A stretch of DNA of 64,000 nucleotides. Source: Eggerthella timonensis. Lineage in GTDB: Bacteria > Actinomycetota > Coriobacteriia > Coriobacteriales > Eggerthellaceae. The notes under the pieces were generated by a model. That model did no database searches. It had not been told where the DNA came from and worked only from the letters and a program-made list of their open reading frames with translations. Location: positions 3,850,489 to 3,914,488 of the forward strand of contig NZ_FXXA01000002.1 of NCBI RefSeq assembly GCF_900184265.1. Direction: 5' to 3'. The translations under genes were made by a program, and so were the position numbers. Below are positions 17,999-26,523 of this stretch, in pieces (the stretch's first letter is position 1; every line of letters begins with the position of its first letter).

Positions 17999-20161
17999 TC
18001 AGTTGTCTCCTCGTTCTGATGACTCATTGTAGAGATCGCAATATAGACCATTTCTCAGAAGAAGTTGCTCATGCGTTCCTTCTTCGACAACGGCTCCATC
18101 CTCGAGAACAATAATCCGATCCATTTTTTTGACAGTATTAAGTCTGTGAGCTGCGATTATAACAGTCCTTTCGCATTGTGCTATGTAGTCGATAATCTTT
18201 TTTTCAGACAAGCCATCCAGGGAACTTGTAGGTTCGTCCATGATGATTACCGAGGGATTCTTTAAAAGACTGCGTGCGATTGCTATTCTTTGCTTTTGAC
18301 CTCCAGAAATATTCATACCGTTCTCAGATATAATTGAATGAAAACCGGCGTTCATTTCTTTCGCGATACCGCTCACCCCTGAAGCTTCGAGTACCTCAAT
18401 TCGAGACTTATGAGAAATATCCGCACCATCGAGCATCAAGTTCTCCAAAAGAGTATCACCGAACACGATTGGATCTTGCGGAACAAAGCATATCATATTG
18501 CGAAGAGACCCTTTATCATACCGAGACACAGCAGTGCCATCGATCGCGATCGTTCCTGATGTCGGACTGATCAATCCACTTATAAGCTTAAGCAGAGTAC
18601 TTTTTCCGCTTCCGCTTCTCCCGACGATAGCCACTTTCTCGCCTTTCTTGATACGTAAATTCATATTGCATACCACATATCGGTCAAAGCGGCTGAATTT
18701 GAATGCCACGTTTTCAAGTTCTATCTCTCCAACATGCCGCATAACTTTGGTGCCCGAGATGTCTTCCAACAAACCTCTTTCTTCCGTAACATCAGCTACC
18801 TGATTTAGATACGACTTCAGAAGCATGAACTGGGAAACAGAACCGATGAGCTTCGAAAAAGGATCAGATAAGTATGATGATAGGGTCATAAAAGCAACAA
18901 CCAGACCTAAAGTCATTGAGCCCATCTGAATCTCCCGAACGCCAAACATGAGAACAGTGATTGGAAGGATGAAGATGAGGGTGCCTGATATGCTCGACAT
19001 CCATGCGGTGATTTTTCCCTGCTCTTTAAGGCCATCCAGGCTCTTTCGGTATCTTTCCATCCATTTCAAAAGAAAGTGCGGTTCTTCACCGAGCGATTTG
19101 ACCGTCTCTATTCCAGAAAACAATTCCACTGACAATTGCTGAACATCGCTTTGGGCTTCCATCACTCTACTATTGATTGAATAATTCCATTTTGCATAGA
19201 CAAGGGAGCTAAACACAACTATGGCGCAAATCAACAGTACAATCAGAGTCAACTCAACCGATGCGACTAACATAAACGCAATGTAAACAAAGAGGAAGAG
19301 CATATCTATTGCGTTCTGTATAGCGCTTCCTGACAACGTAGCCTGAATCATGGAAATCAGGCTGGACTTATATATCATCGAGCCAGAAGACCTGTTGATA
19401 TAAAACTGTAATTTTTTGCTGAGTGCCTTTTCGTAAAAATTCTCCGACAAACATTTGCTCCAGTTTAGCTGGAGACTTGTAAGCAGCAATCCATTGCACA
19501 CAGAAGATAAGTAGTAAAGTACCCCTATGACACATACAAGAAATACGATCCGTAAGACAGACACCTTATCGACAGCGACATTGCCATCAACTACGAATTG
19601 TGTTGCAACCGGAACAACGAGGGTGAGCATTTTCAAGAGAAACATTACGGCAACAATCCCAATTATCGTCATTTTGGTATTTTTTGCCAATATCAAGAAT
19701 TGCCGGAAGATGCCCTTTCCGCTAGTTCGGTCATGTAACTTTTTTTTCGACGCCTTGGCTTCCCGAACCTCATTAATCACAAGCGAATACCGTGAGAAGT
19801 GTTTATAGAATTCCTTTTCCGAATACGACACTTTTCCCATTTTAGGATCCATCACGAAGTATCTGCTTAAACAGACTCTATACAATACAACAAAATGACT
19901 ATCGTCCCAAAATACAATGCTCGGCTCTCTTTGATCTTTAAGACACCCCGGATCTAATACGCGAATGCCTTTGTAGCCCACACCTTCATCTTCTAAGATC
20001 ATTTTGATGTTCTGGAGGGTCAAGCCCCCTTTAGGGGATCCGTATTTGTCACGAAGATCGCCAAGCGTAACAGGCACGTGATGGTATTGTAGTACGCATG
20101 CTGCTGCGGCGAGCCCGCATTCGCTATGTTCAGATTGGAATATCGCGTTTATCTTAGCCAT
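17999..20161 (-). CDS. lanT: LanT: bifunctional C39 peptidase/ABC exporter for the lanthipeptides
   Basis: A 720-residue ABC transporter with an N-terminal C39 protease. The protease has Q9, catalytic C15 (SECG), H89 (DDSHF) and D105 (MDPK), so it should cut after the double-Gly of the leader peptides. Six membrane helices follow (about 165-440). The ATPase domain spans about 485-715, with GRSGSGKST near 512, FVPQDP, the signature NISGGQKQR near 616 and the Walker B IIMDEP. It therefore both removes leaders and exports the modified peptides. It is the last gene of the lan operon, starting four bases after the flavin reductase stop, with AGGAT upstream. GC content is far below that of the flanking genome. 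Confidence 0.93.
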   Translation of the reverse strand: MAKINAIFQSEHSECGLAAAACVLQYHHVPVTLGDLRDKYGSPKGGLTLQNIKMILEDEGVGYKGIRVLDPGCLKDQREPSIVFWDDSHFVVLYRVCLSRYFVMDPKMGKVSYSEKEFYKHFSRYSLVINEVREAKASKKKLHDRTSGKGIFRQFLILAKNTKMTIIGIVAVMFLLKMLTLVVPVATQFVVDGNVAVDKVSVLRIVFLVCVIGVLYYLSSVCNGLLLTSLQLNWSKCLSENFYEKALSKKLQFYINRSSGSMIYKSSLISMIQATLSGSAIQNAIDMLFLFVYIAFMLVASVELTLIVLLICAIVVFSSLVYAKWNYSINSRVMEAQSDVQQLSVELFSGIETVKSLGEEPHFLLKWMERYRKSLDGLKEQGKITAWMSSISGTLIFILPITVLMFGVREIQMGSMTLGLVVAFMTLSSYLSDPFSKLIGSVSQFMLLKSYLNQVADVTEERGLLEDISGTKVMRHVGEIELENVAFKFSRFDRYVVCNMNLRIKKGEKVAIVGRSGSGKSTLLKLISGLISPTSGTIAIDGTAVSRYDKGSLRNMICFVPQDPIVFGDTLLENLMLDGADISHKSRIEVLEASGVSGIAKEMNAGFHSIISENGMNISGGQKQRIAIARSLLKNPSVIIMDEPTSSLDGLSEKKIIDYIAQCERTVIIAAHRLNTVKKMDRIIVLEDGAVVEEGTHEQLLLRNGLYCDLYNESSERGDN

Positions 20162-20165
20162 GGAA

Positions 20166-20867
20166 TCATCCTAGCGAATGAAAATAATCTGCAAGCCTGT
20201 CGTAGTTTATAAGACCGGTTTTCGTCCAATATGCCCGCTCGGAACATTTCTGATCCTGCCTAAGTACATTTAGCTTCCATGATTGGAATGCCGCCTCCAT
20301 GCTCACGCCCGGACAAAGAGAGTCTGGGTTCTCCATCGCTGAAATGCCCGCCTTTACCACGCTATCAAGTTTTTTTAGATCAAGCTTCTGCTTGCTTGTT
20401 TGCACTATTTCGCATGTACGAACCAAACCTAACCCATCGCAAAACTGCTTAAGATAGTTGGAAACTTGCGTATGACCCGTGCCATCGGAAGTTACAAGAG
20501 TCTGGCAGGGCTTCTTAGCGAAATAGAATAAATGAGCTAGGTGGCAGAAGCGGTCGATAAACAATTTCATGTCCGCAGTAACAGCTCCGTAGTATGTTGG
20601 TGAAGCAAAAATGACTAGGTCAGCTTGCTCCAGTTTTCGTTTAAGCATACGCGTGTCATCAAGGTTATCGCGTTCGTTTTTATCCGCCCCCAAGAAAAAA
20701 GGCTCCGCAGGGTCTTCTGAATGATTCAAGACATAATCGTTCGGTGTCATGATCTGCACCTCTATGTCTGCTTTTTCGCGGCAGTAACCGTCACTTATCT
20801 GCTCAAGGATCGCACGGGTGAAGCTATTTCGTTGCCGCGAGCCACAAAATGCAAAAATTTTTTTCAC
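20166..20867 (-). CDS. NAD(P)H:FMN-reductase-like flavoprotein, candidate dehydroamino-acid reductase (LanJB-like)
   Basis: A flavodoxin-fold oxidoreductase of about 233 residues. KIFAFCGSRQRNSFTRAIL at the N-terminus is the FMN phosphate-binding loop, ASPTYYGAVTADMKLFIDR (near 90) is the isoalloxazine-contact loop, and a C-terminal extension (about 175-233) is rich in aromatic residues. It sits between lanM and lanT in one operon. Flavin-dependent LanJB enzymes of carnolysin and bicereucin type reduce Dha/Dhb to D-Ala/D-Abu, so this position and fold suggest the same role; that is inference. It may instead be an ordinary quinone or FMN reductase. Two GTG starts are possible (20876, 20867); the second is preferred because AAGAGGT then has normal spacing. 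Confidence 0.75.
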   Translation of the reverse strand: MKKIFAFCGSRQRNSFTRAILEQISDGYCREKADIEVQIMTPNDYVLNHSEDPAEPFFLGADKNERDNLDDTRMLKRKLEQADLVIFASPTYYGAVTADMKLFIDRFCHLAHLFYFAKKPCQTLVTSDGTGHTQVSNYLKQFCDGLGLVRTCEIVQTSKQKLDLKKLDSVVKAGISAMENPDSLCPGVSMEAAFQSWKLNVLRQDQKCSERAYWTKTGLINYDRLADYFHSLG

Positions 20868-20879
20868 TGGTTTCACCTC

Positions 20880-23800
20880 TTAAATAAAAGGAGATAGGGA
20901 AATAGCGGGATGTAAACTATTCGCAACAGTAAGTGCGACCCCGGCCAAGCCTGTAAACAGGCTATAGTTCGTAATTCCGGTAAAATGATCAATTTTGATG
21001 TTGCCGCTTTGAACGTCAGAGCGAATAAGCTCATTACAAAATCGCTCGGCCTTTTCGGAGTATAATTTATTATCGTCGAGCTTACTAATATCAAGGTAGT
21101 ACTGTATCCTGCCACAATTGCCATGACAGAGACAGTCGGTTCGAAAACGGGCATCGTCTAAGCTGCGATGAAGCTTTGGTACGATTTCTGGCGCAGGAAA
21201 GCTCCCAGTAACCTTTTTTACATAATGTTGCCCCAGCAAATATCCGAGGGTTCCGTTGCACCATGTGGCAGGCAGATCGGGGCCTGTCTGTATCGTTTCA
21301 GCACACATCATGCTAAATTCTTCAATGCGATCAAGATATATTCTATTTTTGGTCGCTTCGTATAATTTTGACAAAGACACGATATGGCCCGATAGTCCAT
21401 GCCCTATGCCTACGTTGCCACCGACCGTCTGTGAGCCATCAATTAAGTCAAGAGTGCGATGGGCTGCAGCAATAGCGTTGGACAAATAGCGATCATCGCC
21501 CATTATCTCGAAAAGTCTCAGATATAGGGGTATGACTCCGGATAAGCCTTGCAGCCAATCGGCATTTGTGGCTCGATCCAGATACGATGGAAAATACTGA
21601 TCCAAGCTGGCCAAATATGACATGAAGGACTCTTGGCACGGATCATCCTCATCGATAAGATCAGCGAACCTCAAAAGCGAATGAAGTCCGAAGAACCCGC
21701 TATCGGCCGCAGTGACTTGGAGGCTTCCCAGAGCAGAATTTGATATGTAATTATATAAATTATTGTATTCTTCATTTTCGCAAATCCGACTCAGCGTTTT
21801 AAACAGTTGGGCAAATCCAACAAGTCCGTTGTAGTAATCACAGGGAGCCGGTCCGAGATCGAAATCATTTATGACTCCCTGAGAAACAACCAGCCATTGC
21901 GCCGTCGCTTTGTCATGGTTAAAATATGCTGATTCTATCATCTCGCGAGCAATCGATTCTGCGAACTCGAGGCTATCAAGCGTATTCGCAATCGTCGCAT
22001 GATGAAGTTCGTGGTTGATTTCCATCCCTTTGCGGCCGAGCGTACGCATTTTAACGATACCAATTTGCTTTTCTACGTTTTCAATAGAAATCGATTGCAA
22101 TTTCTCAATCACAGCTTCTCGAGGAGTACTCATGAGAGCATCTTTGACAATGTCACCGGCCGAGCTCTCTACGTTCCTGCTGTCCAGATGCGCATAAAAG
22201 ATAGGAACGTTGTCAAAAAGCATGTCGCGATACTCCAGTTGTGCGATACGTTTGTTCGAGACGGGATGGGTATAGAGATTTTCTAGAACCTTTTCTACTT
22301 CCGCAAAATCAACGAGACAGCTTGGATGCCTAGTAAACAGAAGAAATTGCATATATTTTCCGGTATCTCTGAAAAGAAGTCTTATTGCATAGTCCGGCAG
22401 AGACCTGACAAGCTCAATGTAATCGTCCTTGCTGGCCAAGAAACATGACATAACCCTCTTGAATCCATCAACTATCTGACCAACGTATTCGGAGTAGTCA
22501 ATTCTAAGGTCGTTATAGTAGACTCCATTCTTGCTTTCGCCGATCGAAACATTGCCTAATTCAAAACGCGCATTATCAGTGTTTAAATCTTTGGGTATAT
22601 AGTCCTTCTTGCTAATCGTTTGCCCGTATCCAGACAATCCGCTCATGTCAATTGAATTGCCCTTGGCATCTAATTGCGTTTTCTGCGGAAGCATAATGCT
22701 CGAAACGACGGAAGTCCTTATTTCGGTTGTGATTCGATTGTCGTACAAATCGTCGTTTTCGTACCCCGTCGGCGTGTTGAATAAAGTTTCAAGATCTACT
22801 GCAATAGGGTATTCTGCATTTGAAATGATATTTTCATAATGCATGTCACTTCCATTGCACAAGTACATCATGGCAAGCAGCTGTCCATATCTGATGTAGT
22901 ATCTCTCAACCTCTTCTTTCGAAACGCATGGCTTCTGCTCAATGAACTCCGACAATGTGAAGTCGTTTTTATAGATCGACGATGGCATTTTAATATCAAG
23001 GATCATTTCTGAATCGTTGAAGTATTGGACAATTCGATCGAAACATCGTTCAATTTTGAGATTGCGCGGTTTGTACACAATACTTCCCTCGTTAAAGCGG
23101 ATTACAACGACGGACTTCCCTTTAGCGTGCGTATCTCCTTGCTCCATAGCCAATTCTTCAATGCAGAGCTTTCGCGCTCCATGGAAGAAGGTGTCTTCAA
23201 TGCTTGACCAGGTTTCGGTCAGATGCTCAAAAAAACTATTAACGAAGGAAGTGTAATATTCCGTAGCAACGACCAGCTTTCTCGTCATTGCCGGATAACG
23301 GCAGTAAAGCCCTTTGAGGTTACTTTTGGAGCCTGCGATAGCAATAAAGCTCTCAAAACGGGCTTCTGCCGTGTCACCTGAAAGTGCACCTTCTTGCTTC
23401 ATTCTGTTCAATTCAAGGACAAAGACCTTCACAGCGATAGACAGCAATCTATTCGCAAGGCACTCCATTATGTTGGCTTTTGCTTTTTCGGAGAGCTTAT
23501 CGTGCAAATTTGATCGCGAAGCTGATATATCTTGATCGAATTTATGAAGAAAATGACGTATCAGGTATGCATAAGATGATGCATCATCCGAATCGAAGCA
23601 ATTGTCAATGAGGCGGATTGCCTCTTCGATCGGGCTTTCTTCCGGCTCCTCCGACAACGGAAACTCAAAACCTGGGTCAATGCTACGTTCGAAACATGCA
23701 ATCGGCCAGTTGTTGAGTCTTAGAATGTTGGCGAAAACTTTTGAGTTTACAGTGCTCTTTCTCGCCGTCCACTTTTCAGTGTTTCCGTAAAATGTAAGAT

Positions 23801-23885
23801 CATCCGGCACGCCAAGTTTTTTAATTATGGAGATCCTTTCGTCGATTGTAAACTGCCCGATATTAAATACATTCGAAGTAGTCAT
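20880..23885 (-). CDS. lanM: LanM: class II lanthipeptide synthetase
   Basis: A 1001-residue bifunctional enzyme. The N-terminal dehydratase domain (DUF4135; about 150-620) phosphorylates and eliminates Ser/Thr, with KPRNLKIERCFD near 270, SDMHYEN near 345 and VDLETLF near 358. The C-terminal LanC-like cyclase (about 650-1001) keeps the expected metal-site elements: GIGHGLSG near 825, WCNG near 871 and CHGNCG near 918. Both activities therefore look intact even though the precursor cores have almost no Cys. GAGAGGT precedes the ATG at 23885. It lies downstream of the three precursor genes and a hairpin at 23930-23962. The codon and base composition are AT-rich compared with the chromosome, which suggests transfer, perhaps from Firmicutes. 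Confidence 0.95.
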   Translation of the reverse strand: MTTSNVFNIGQFTIDERISIIKKLGVPDDLTFYGNTEKWTARKSTVNSKVFANILRLNNWPIACFERSIDPGFEFPLSEEPEESPIEEAIRLIDNCFDSDDASSYAYLIRHFLHKFDQDISASRSNLHDKLSEKAKANIMECLANRLLSIAVKVFVLELNRMKQEGALSGDTAEARFESFIAIAGSKSNLKGLYCRYPAMTRKLVVATEYYTSFVNSFFEHLTETWSSIEDTFFHGARKLCIEELAMEQGDTHAKGKSVVVIRFNEGSIVYKPRNLKIERCFDRIVQYFNDSEMILDIKMPSSIYKNDFTLSEFIEQKPCVSKEEVERYYIRYGQLLAMMYLCNGSDMHYENIISNAEYPIAVDLETLFNTPTGYENDDLYDNRITTEIRTSVVSSIMLPQKTQLDAKGNSIDMSGLSGYGQTISKKDYIPKDLNTDNARFELGNVSIGESKNGVYYNDLRIDYSEYVGQIVDGFKRVMSCFLASKDDYIELVRSLPDYAIRLLFRDTGKYMQFLLFTRHPSCLVDFAEVEKVLENLYTHPVSNKRIAQLEYRDMLFDNVPIFYAHLDSRNVESSAGDIVKDALMSTPREAVIEKLQSISIENVEKQIGIVKMRTLGRKGMEINHELHHATIANTLDSLEFAESIAREMIESAYFNHDKATAQWLVVSQGVINDFDLGPAPCDYYNGLVGFAQLFKTLSRICENEEYNNLYNYISNSALGSLQVTAADSGFFGLHSLLRFADLIDEDDPCQESFMSYLASLDQYFPSYLDRATNADWLQGLSGVIPLYLRLFEIMGDDRYLSNAIAAAHRTLDLIDGSQTVGGNVGIGHGLSGHIVSLSKLYEATKNRIYLDRIEEFSMMCAETIQTGPDLPATWCNGTLGYLLGQHYVKKVTGSFPAPEIVPKLHRSLDDARFRTDCLCHGNCGRIQYYLDISKLDDNKLYSEKAERFCNELIRSDVQSGNIKIDHFTGITNYSLFTGLAGVALTVANSLHPAISLSPFI

Positions 23886-23929
23886 TTTTTACCTCTCGGT
23901 CGAATATCAAGAAGGTCTCCTATAGTCAA

Positions 23930-23962
23930 CCGCCATGAACGAAATCGCTTCGTCCATGGCGG
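23930..23962 (-). terminator. Attenuator-like hairpin between lanA genes and lanM
   Basis: A 14-bp stem with one mismatch (CCGCCATGGACGAA against its complement) and a short loop sits between the last precursor gene and lanM. No U-run follows on the minus strand, so read-through is likely. Such structures between lanA and modification genes keep peptide mRNA in excess over enzyme mRNA. Confidence 0.6.
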
Positions 23963-24076
23963 TCTTTGTGATGGTTGCATCGTGGACCTTGGCCGACATC
24001 ATATGCCGCATTAGTATTGCAGACGCTGTATAACTTTAAACAGCTATTGCGCTCCCAATCGCATAATATGCGATTC

Positions 24077-24280
24077 CTATGCGCAATTCGTAAATGCTGA
24101 TGCAACCCATGACACGGCTGCTCCGGAAACCGCTGAGAGGTAGCTGCCGACAATGTATGTTGTCCACGGAAGACTGAGTGCCGGAGTCGACATAGGAGCG
24201 ATACCATCGCCACCTGTTACAAAATTCATCTCACTGTCGGATAAATCCTCAAACCTCAAGCCAACAATCTGTTGATCCAT
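24077..24280 (-). CDS. Class II lanthipeptide precursor A1 (one Cys in core)
   Basis: A 67-residue precursor. The leader holds VGLRFEDLSDSEMNFVTGG; the double-Gly before DG is the C39 cleavage point. The predicted core of about 43 residues begins DGIAPMSTPAL and contains seven Ser, four Thr and a single Cys next to the C-terminus (TNCA). At most one thioether ring can form, near the C-terminus. The leader matches the A2 leader closely (FEDL...EM.F..GGDGIAP). AGAGGAG lies upstream of the ATG. It is the precursor nearest to lanM. Confidence 0.85.
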   Translation of the reverse strand: MDQQIVGLRFEDLSDSEMNFVTGGDGIAPMSTPALSLPWTTYIVGSYLSAVSGAAVSWVASAFTNCA

Positions 24281-24379
24281 CTTGACTCCTCTGCAAGATC
24301 GATTGTCTGTCCAATCCCGACGAATTTGATCTATGGCTATCGTGCAACCCTGGTCAAACTGCGTCGAATTGCCAAGTAC

Positions 24380-24583
24380 TTAATGCGTGGTGACATACGA
24401 AACCAAGCTCACTCCAATAGAGACGAGAGCCGAACCCGCCGTCGCAAACGAGAGGGTTGAAAGCGGCGAAGCAGGCGTTACGGACGCCGGCGCTATGCCA
24501 TCACCGCCCGCGATGAATGCCATATCTTCCATTGTCAGGTCTTCAAATTTCTGACCTACGAGAATAGGGTTGTCCATGTCCAT
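24380..24583 (-). CDS. Class II lanthipeptide precursor A2 (no Cys at all)
   Basis: A 67-residue precursor with leader VGQKFEDLTMEDMAFIAGG and predicted core starting DGIAPASVTPASPL. The core has eight Ser and five Thr in about 40 residues and no Cys anywhere in the peptide, so it cannot make lanthionine within itself. Dehydration by LanM followed by reduction would yield D-Ala/D-Abu residues in a linear peptide. AGGAGG lies seven bases before the ATG at 24583. The Pro-rich start of the core (AP...TP.SP) is shared with A3. Confidence 0.85.
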   Translation of the reverse strand: MDMDNPILVGQKFEDLTMEDMAFIAGGDGIAPASVTPASPLSTLSFATAGSALVSIGVSLVSYVTTH

Positions 24584-24614
24584 TGTGCCTCCTTAATTGG
24601 TATGCATCCTGTCA

Positions 24615-24809
24615 CTAATAACAATTGTTATATAGCGATACGGTGATTGCAGAAACGCCTGTTATAGCGCTCACAACGATGGCGGAAGGAACCGGAGTGA
24701 CAGATGCCGGCATCGCGCCGTCTCCTCCAGCAATAAACGCCATTTCTTCCTCGCATAGACATTCAAAGGTTATGCCAACGAGACCGCCTTCGCATGGAAG
24801 CTCCTGCAT
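24615..24809 (-). CDS. Class II lanthipeptide precursor A3 (one core Cys)
   Basis: A 64-residue precursor and the first gene of the operon. The leader differs from the other two by two extra Cys (LPCEGG and FECLCEEE region) but keeps the EMAFIAGG end. The predicted core of about 35 residues starts DGAMPASVTPVPS, has five Ser and three Thr, and one Cys at the penultimate position (NNCY). AAAGGGGG precedes the ATG at 24809. The three peptides differ in their C-terminal halves, as in multi-component lantibiotics. Confidence 0.83.
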   Translation of the reverse strand: MQELPCEGGLVGITFECLCEEEMAFIAGGDGAMPASVTPVPSAIVVSAITGVSAITVSLYNNCY

Positions 24810-24867
24810 AATTAGCCCCCTTTCGATAGTTAACCGCGAATAAGACTACATCGATGCAGTTAAAATC

Positions 24868-24885
24868 CTATCACTGGGGTGATAG
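24868..24885. promoter_or_regulatory. Palindromic operator upstream of the lan operon
   Basis: CTATCAC-TGGG-GTGATAG is a perfect 7-bp inverted repeat about 60 bp upstream of the first precursor start. On the minus strand a TTGTCT hexamer overlaps its upstream edge and AT-rich ATTTTAA lies downstream, so the palindrome occupies the likely promoter spacer. The regulator is unknown; the LysR protein or either of the island's small regulators is possible. Confidence 0.5.
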
Positions 24886-25019
24886 ACAATTTGAAACCAA
24901 AGCAACACCAAAAAGATGCTGCACCGAAAAACATTTTCCGCGTCTTCAAATAAACGGTGGTTGAGATATGAACGCAGCGACTTAGCCACCGCTCAAAAGG
25001 AGAATGGGCCCTGCCCGAC

Positions 25020-25837
25020 GGGAAATTGCCATGACCTTCTCCTTCGACGCGCGTCTCCGGCGGCCCGCATGCGGTCGACCGCCTTCGCGAGCAGTTGGAC
25101 CACGTGGAAGCGATCTGCGACGCGGTTGGCGGCGGCATGTGGAAGGCGATCCCGCTCGCGAAGGCGATGGACAGGTCGCAGACCACGTCCTCAACCCTCG
25201 ACGCGTCGCCGCCGCCGACGGCCGGGTCGTCGGCGAACCCCGCGGCTATCCCCACTTCGCGTCCCCCTGCACCGGCACGACGCGCTTGGCGTCCAGGTCG
25301 ACGAAAACCGAGAGGCGGTCGCGCCCGCGCATCTTGGCGGTCTCGTCGACGTCGACGGCGCGCACCCCGAAGTAGGCGACGAGGCATGGGCACGCGTCAC
25401 GCAGGCCCCGACGAGCCGCCAGGGCCTCGTGTCCGTCTCGCACAGGAGTTCCGCGATGGCGCGCACGTCAGTCCGACGGCAATATGACCGCGACCTACAC
25501 GGCGAACAGAGAGGTGGAGTGCCCTCGGCCTTCCAGGGGAACCGGACGGTGACGATGCCACGAATCGGGCATTCGACACGAGGCACCTTGCATTGGGTGA
25601 TGGTCCCGCACTGCCAGAGGTCGAGATAGCACCACTCGTTCTCGCGTGTGTCGCAGGCGACGTGCATGCCGCACGCTGTGCATAACATGGGCGATCTAGT
25701 CGCCTTCTCTATAAAGACGTAGAGCTCGTCGCGCGAGCCTCCGACTCGCCTAAACTCGACGTCGACGACCCTCCACCGAGGCCCTAGACTCAGCGACTCC
25801 TCGAAAGCGCCGCGAATACCGCGGCTAGCCGGTCCAT
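25020..25837 (-). mobile_element. ISL3-family transposase remnant, frameshifted and 3'-truncated
   Basis: Fragments in different frames line up with an ISL3 transposase. The N-terminus starts MDRLAAVFAAL at 25837, followed by SLGPRWRVVDVEF. A zinc-finger region LCTACGMHV with LDLWQ and KVPRVEC follows, then GVRAVDVDETAKMRG, FVDLDAKRVVPVQGD, and finally DRFHVVQLLAKAVDRMR near 25090. At least three frameshifts separate these blocks and the C-terminal third is missing. GC content is high, unlike the lan genes next to it, so the element came from another source or inserted later. It lies just upstream of the lan promoter. Confidence 0.8.
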
Positions 25838-26151
25838 GGCTTCTTCCTCGCCTCTTTCGTTCGGTTCATCCATGATAGCGTTTCCCATAACAAGGACGAC
25901 TCACGTGGCAAGTTCGCCTTGGCGAACCACAAGAAACAGCGAAGGGGCAAAGGTGGGAGGATTGGGAGAATGGAAGGATACATCCGGTTCGCTGTGCGAC
26001 TAATAACCTAATTGCACCTCGAGTTAAACAGGTTATTAATCTCATTTAAGAGTTATCACTTTACTACAGAATACTGGCGAAGCATTCGTAAAACGCATAT
26101 TCTAACTTCACATTTTAATAACATATGCAAAAATATATTTGATTGAACTGC

Positions 26152-26523
26152 CTAGCGCTTCAAAAAAGAGCACGCATTTCGCTTCGAGGGTCTGCCTCGA
26201 AGCGAAAATACAAAAAACAAGATGATGTATACGGCTAGCACGACCATTAAACACGCCATCAAGACAAGGGTCGACGGATCTTTGAGTAGGCCCATAAATG
26301 CAAGTCCGAAGATTATCGATCCAAATAGAAAGTAGCAGACAAAAAAAGACAGCGATGACGTTTTTACGAGGGCGAGACGAGTCGATTCTTTGTCCCAAAC
26401 ACCTGAGGGGCTGGCCGAGCTGCATCCGTTAGGAGCTTTTTGCGGGTTGGGATAGTCTCCTTCTCGGTTGACTGAATCATTCTGCGACGTCTGCTCGGAC
26501 GCTTTCACCTTCACTATACTCAT
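26152..26523 (-). CDS. Small two-helix membrane protein of unknown function
   Basis: A 123-residue protein with a polar N-terminal half (about 1-55, rich in Ser, Asn and Pro) followed by two hydrophobic helices (about 57-80 and 85-108) and a basic tail. ATAGGAG precedes the ATG at 26523. No family is recognised. It lies in the same low-GC island as the lan operon, about 1.3 kb upstream and on the same strand, with the ISL3 remnant between. Because no LanFEG immunity transporter is present, this protein is a possible self-protection factor; this rests on location and size only. Confidence 0.6.
   Translation of the reverse strand: MSIVKVKASEQTSQNDSVNREGDYPNPQKAPNGCSSASPSGVWDKESTRLALVKTSSLSFFVCYFLFGSIIFGLAFMGLLKDPSTLVLMACLMVVLAVYIILFFVFSLRGRPSKRNACSFLKR

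Noticed and set aside
20166..20876. Lanthipeptide LanJA (zinc dehydrogenase) homologue
   Set aside because: The protein is a flavodoxin-fold FMN reductase without alcohol-dehydrogenase zinc motifs, so only the LanJB-like reading is kept.
24916..25629. Plus-strand open frame over the ISL3 remnant
   Set aside because: The minus strand carries ISL3 transposase blocks; the plus frame has no recognisable motif.
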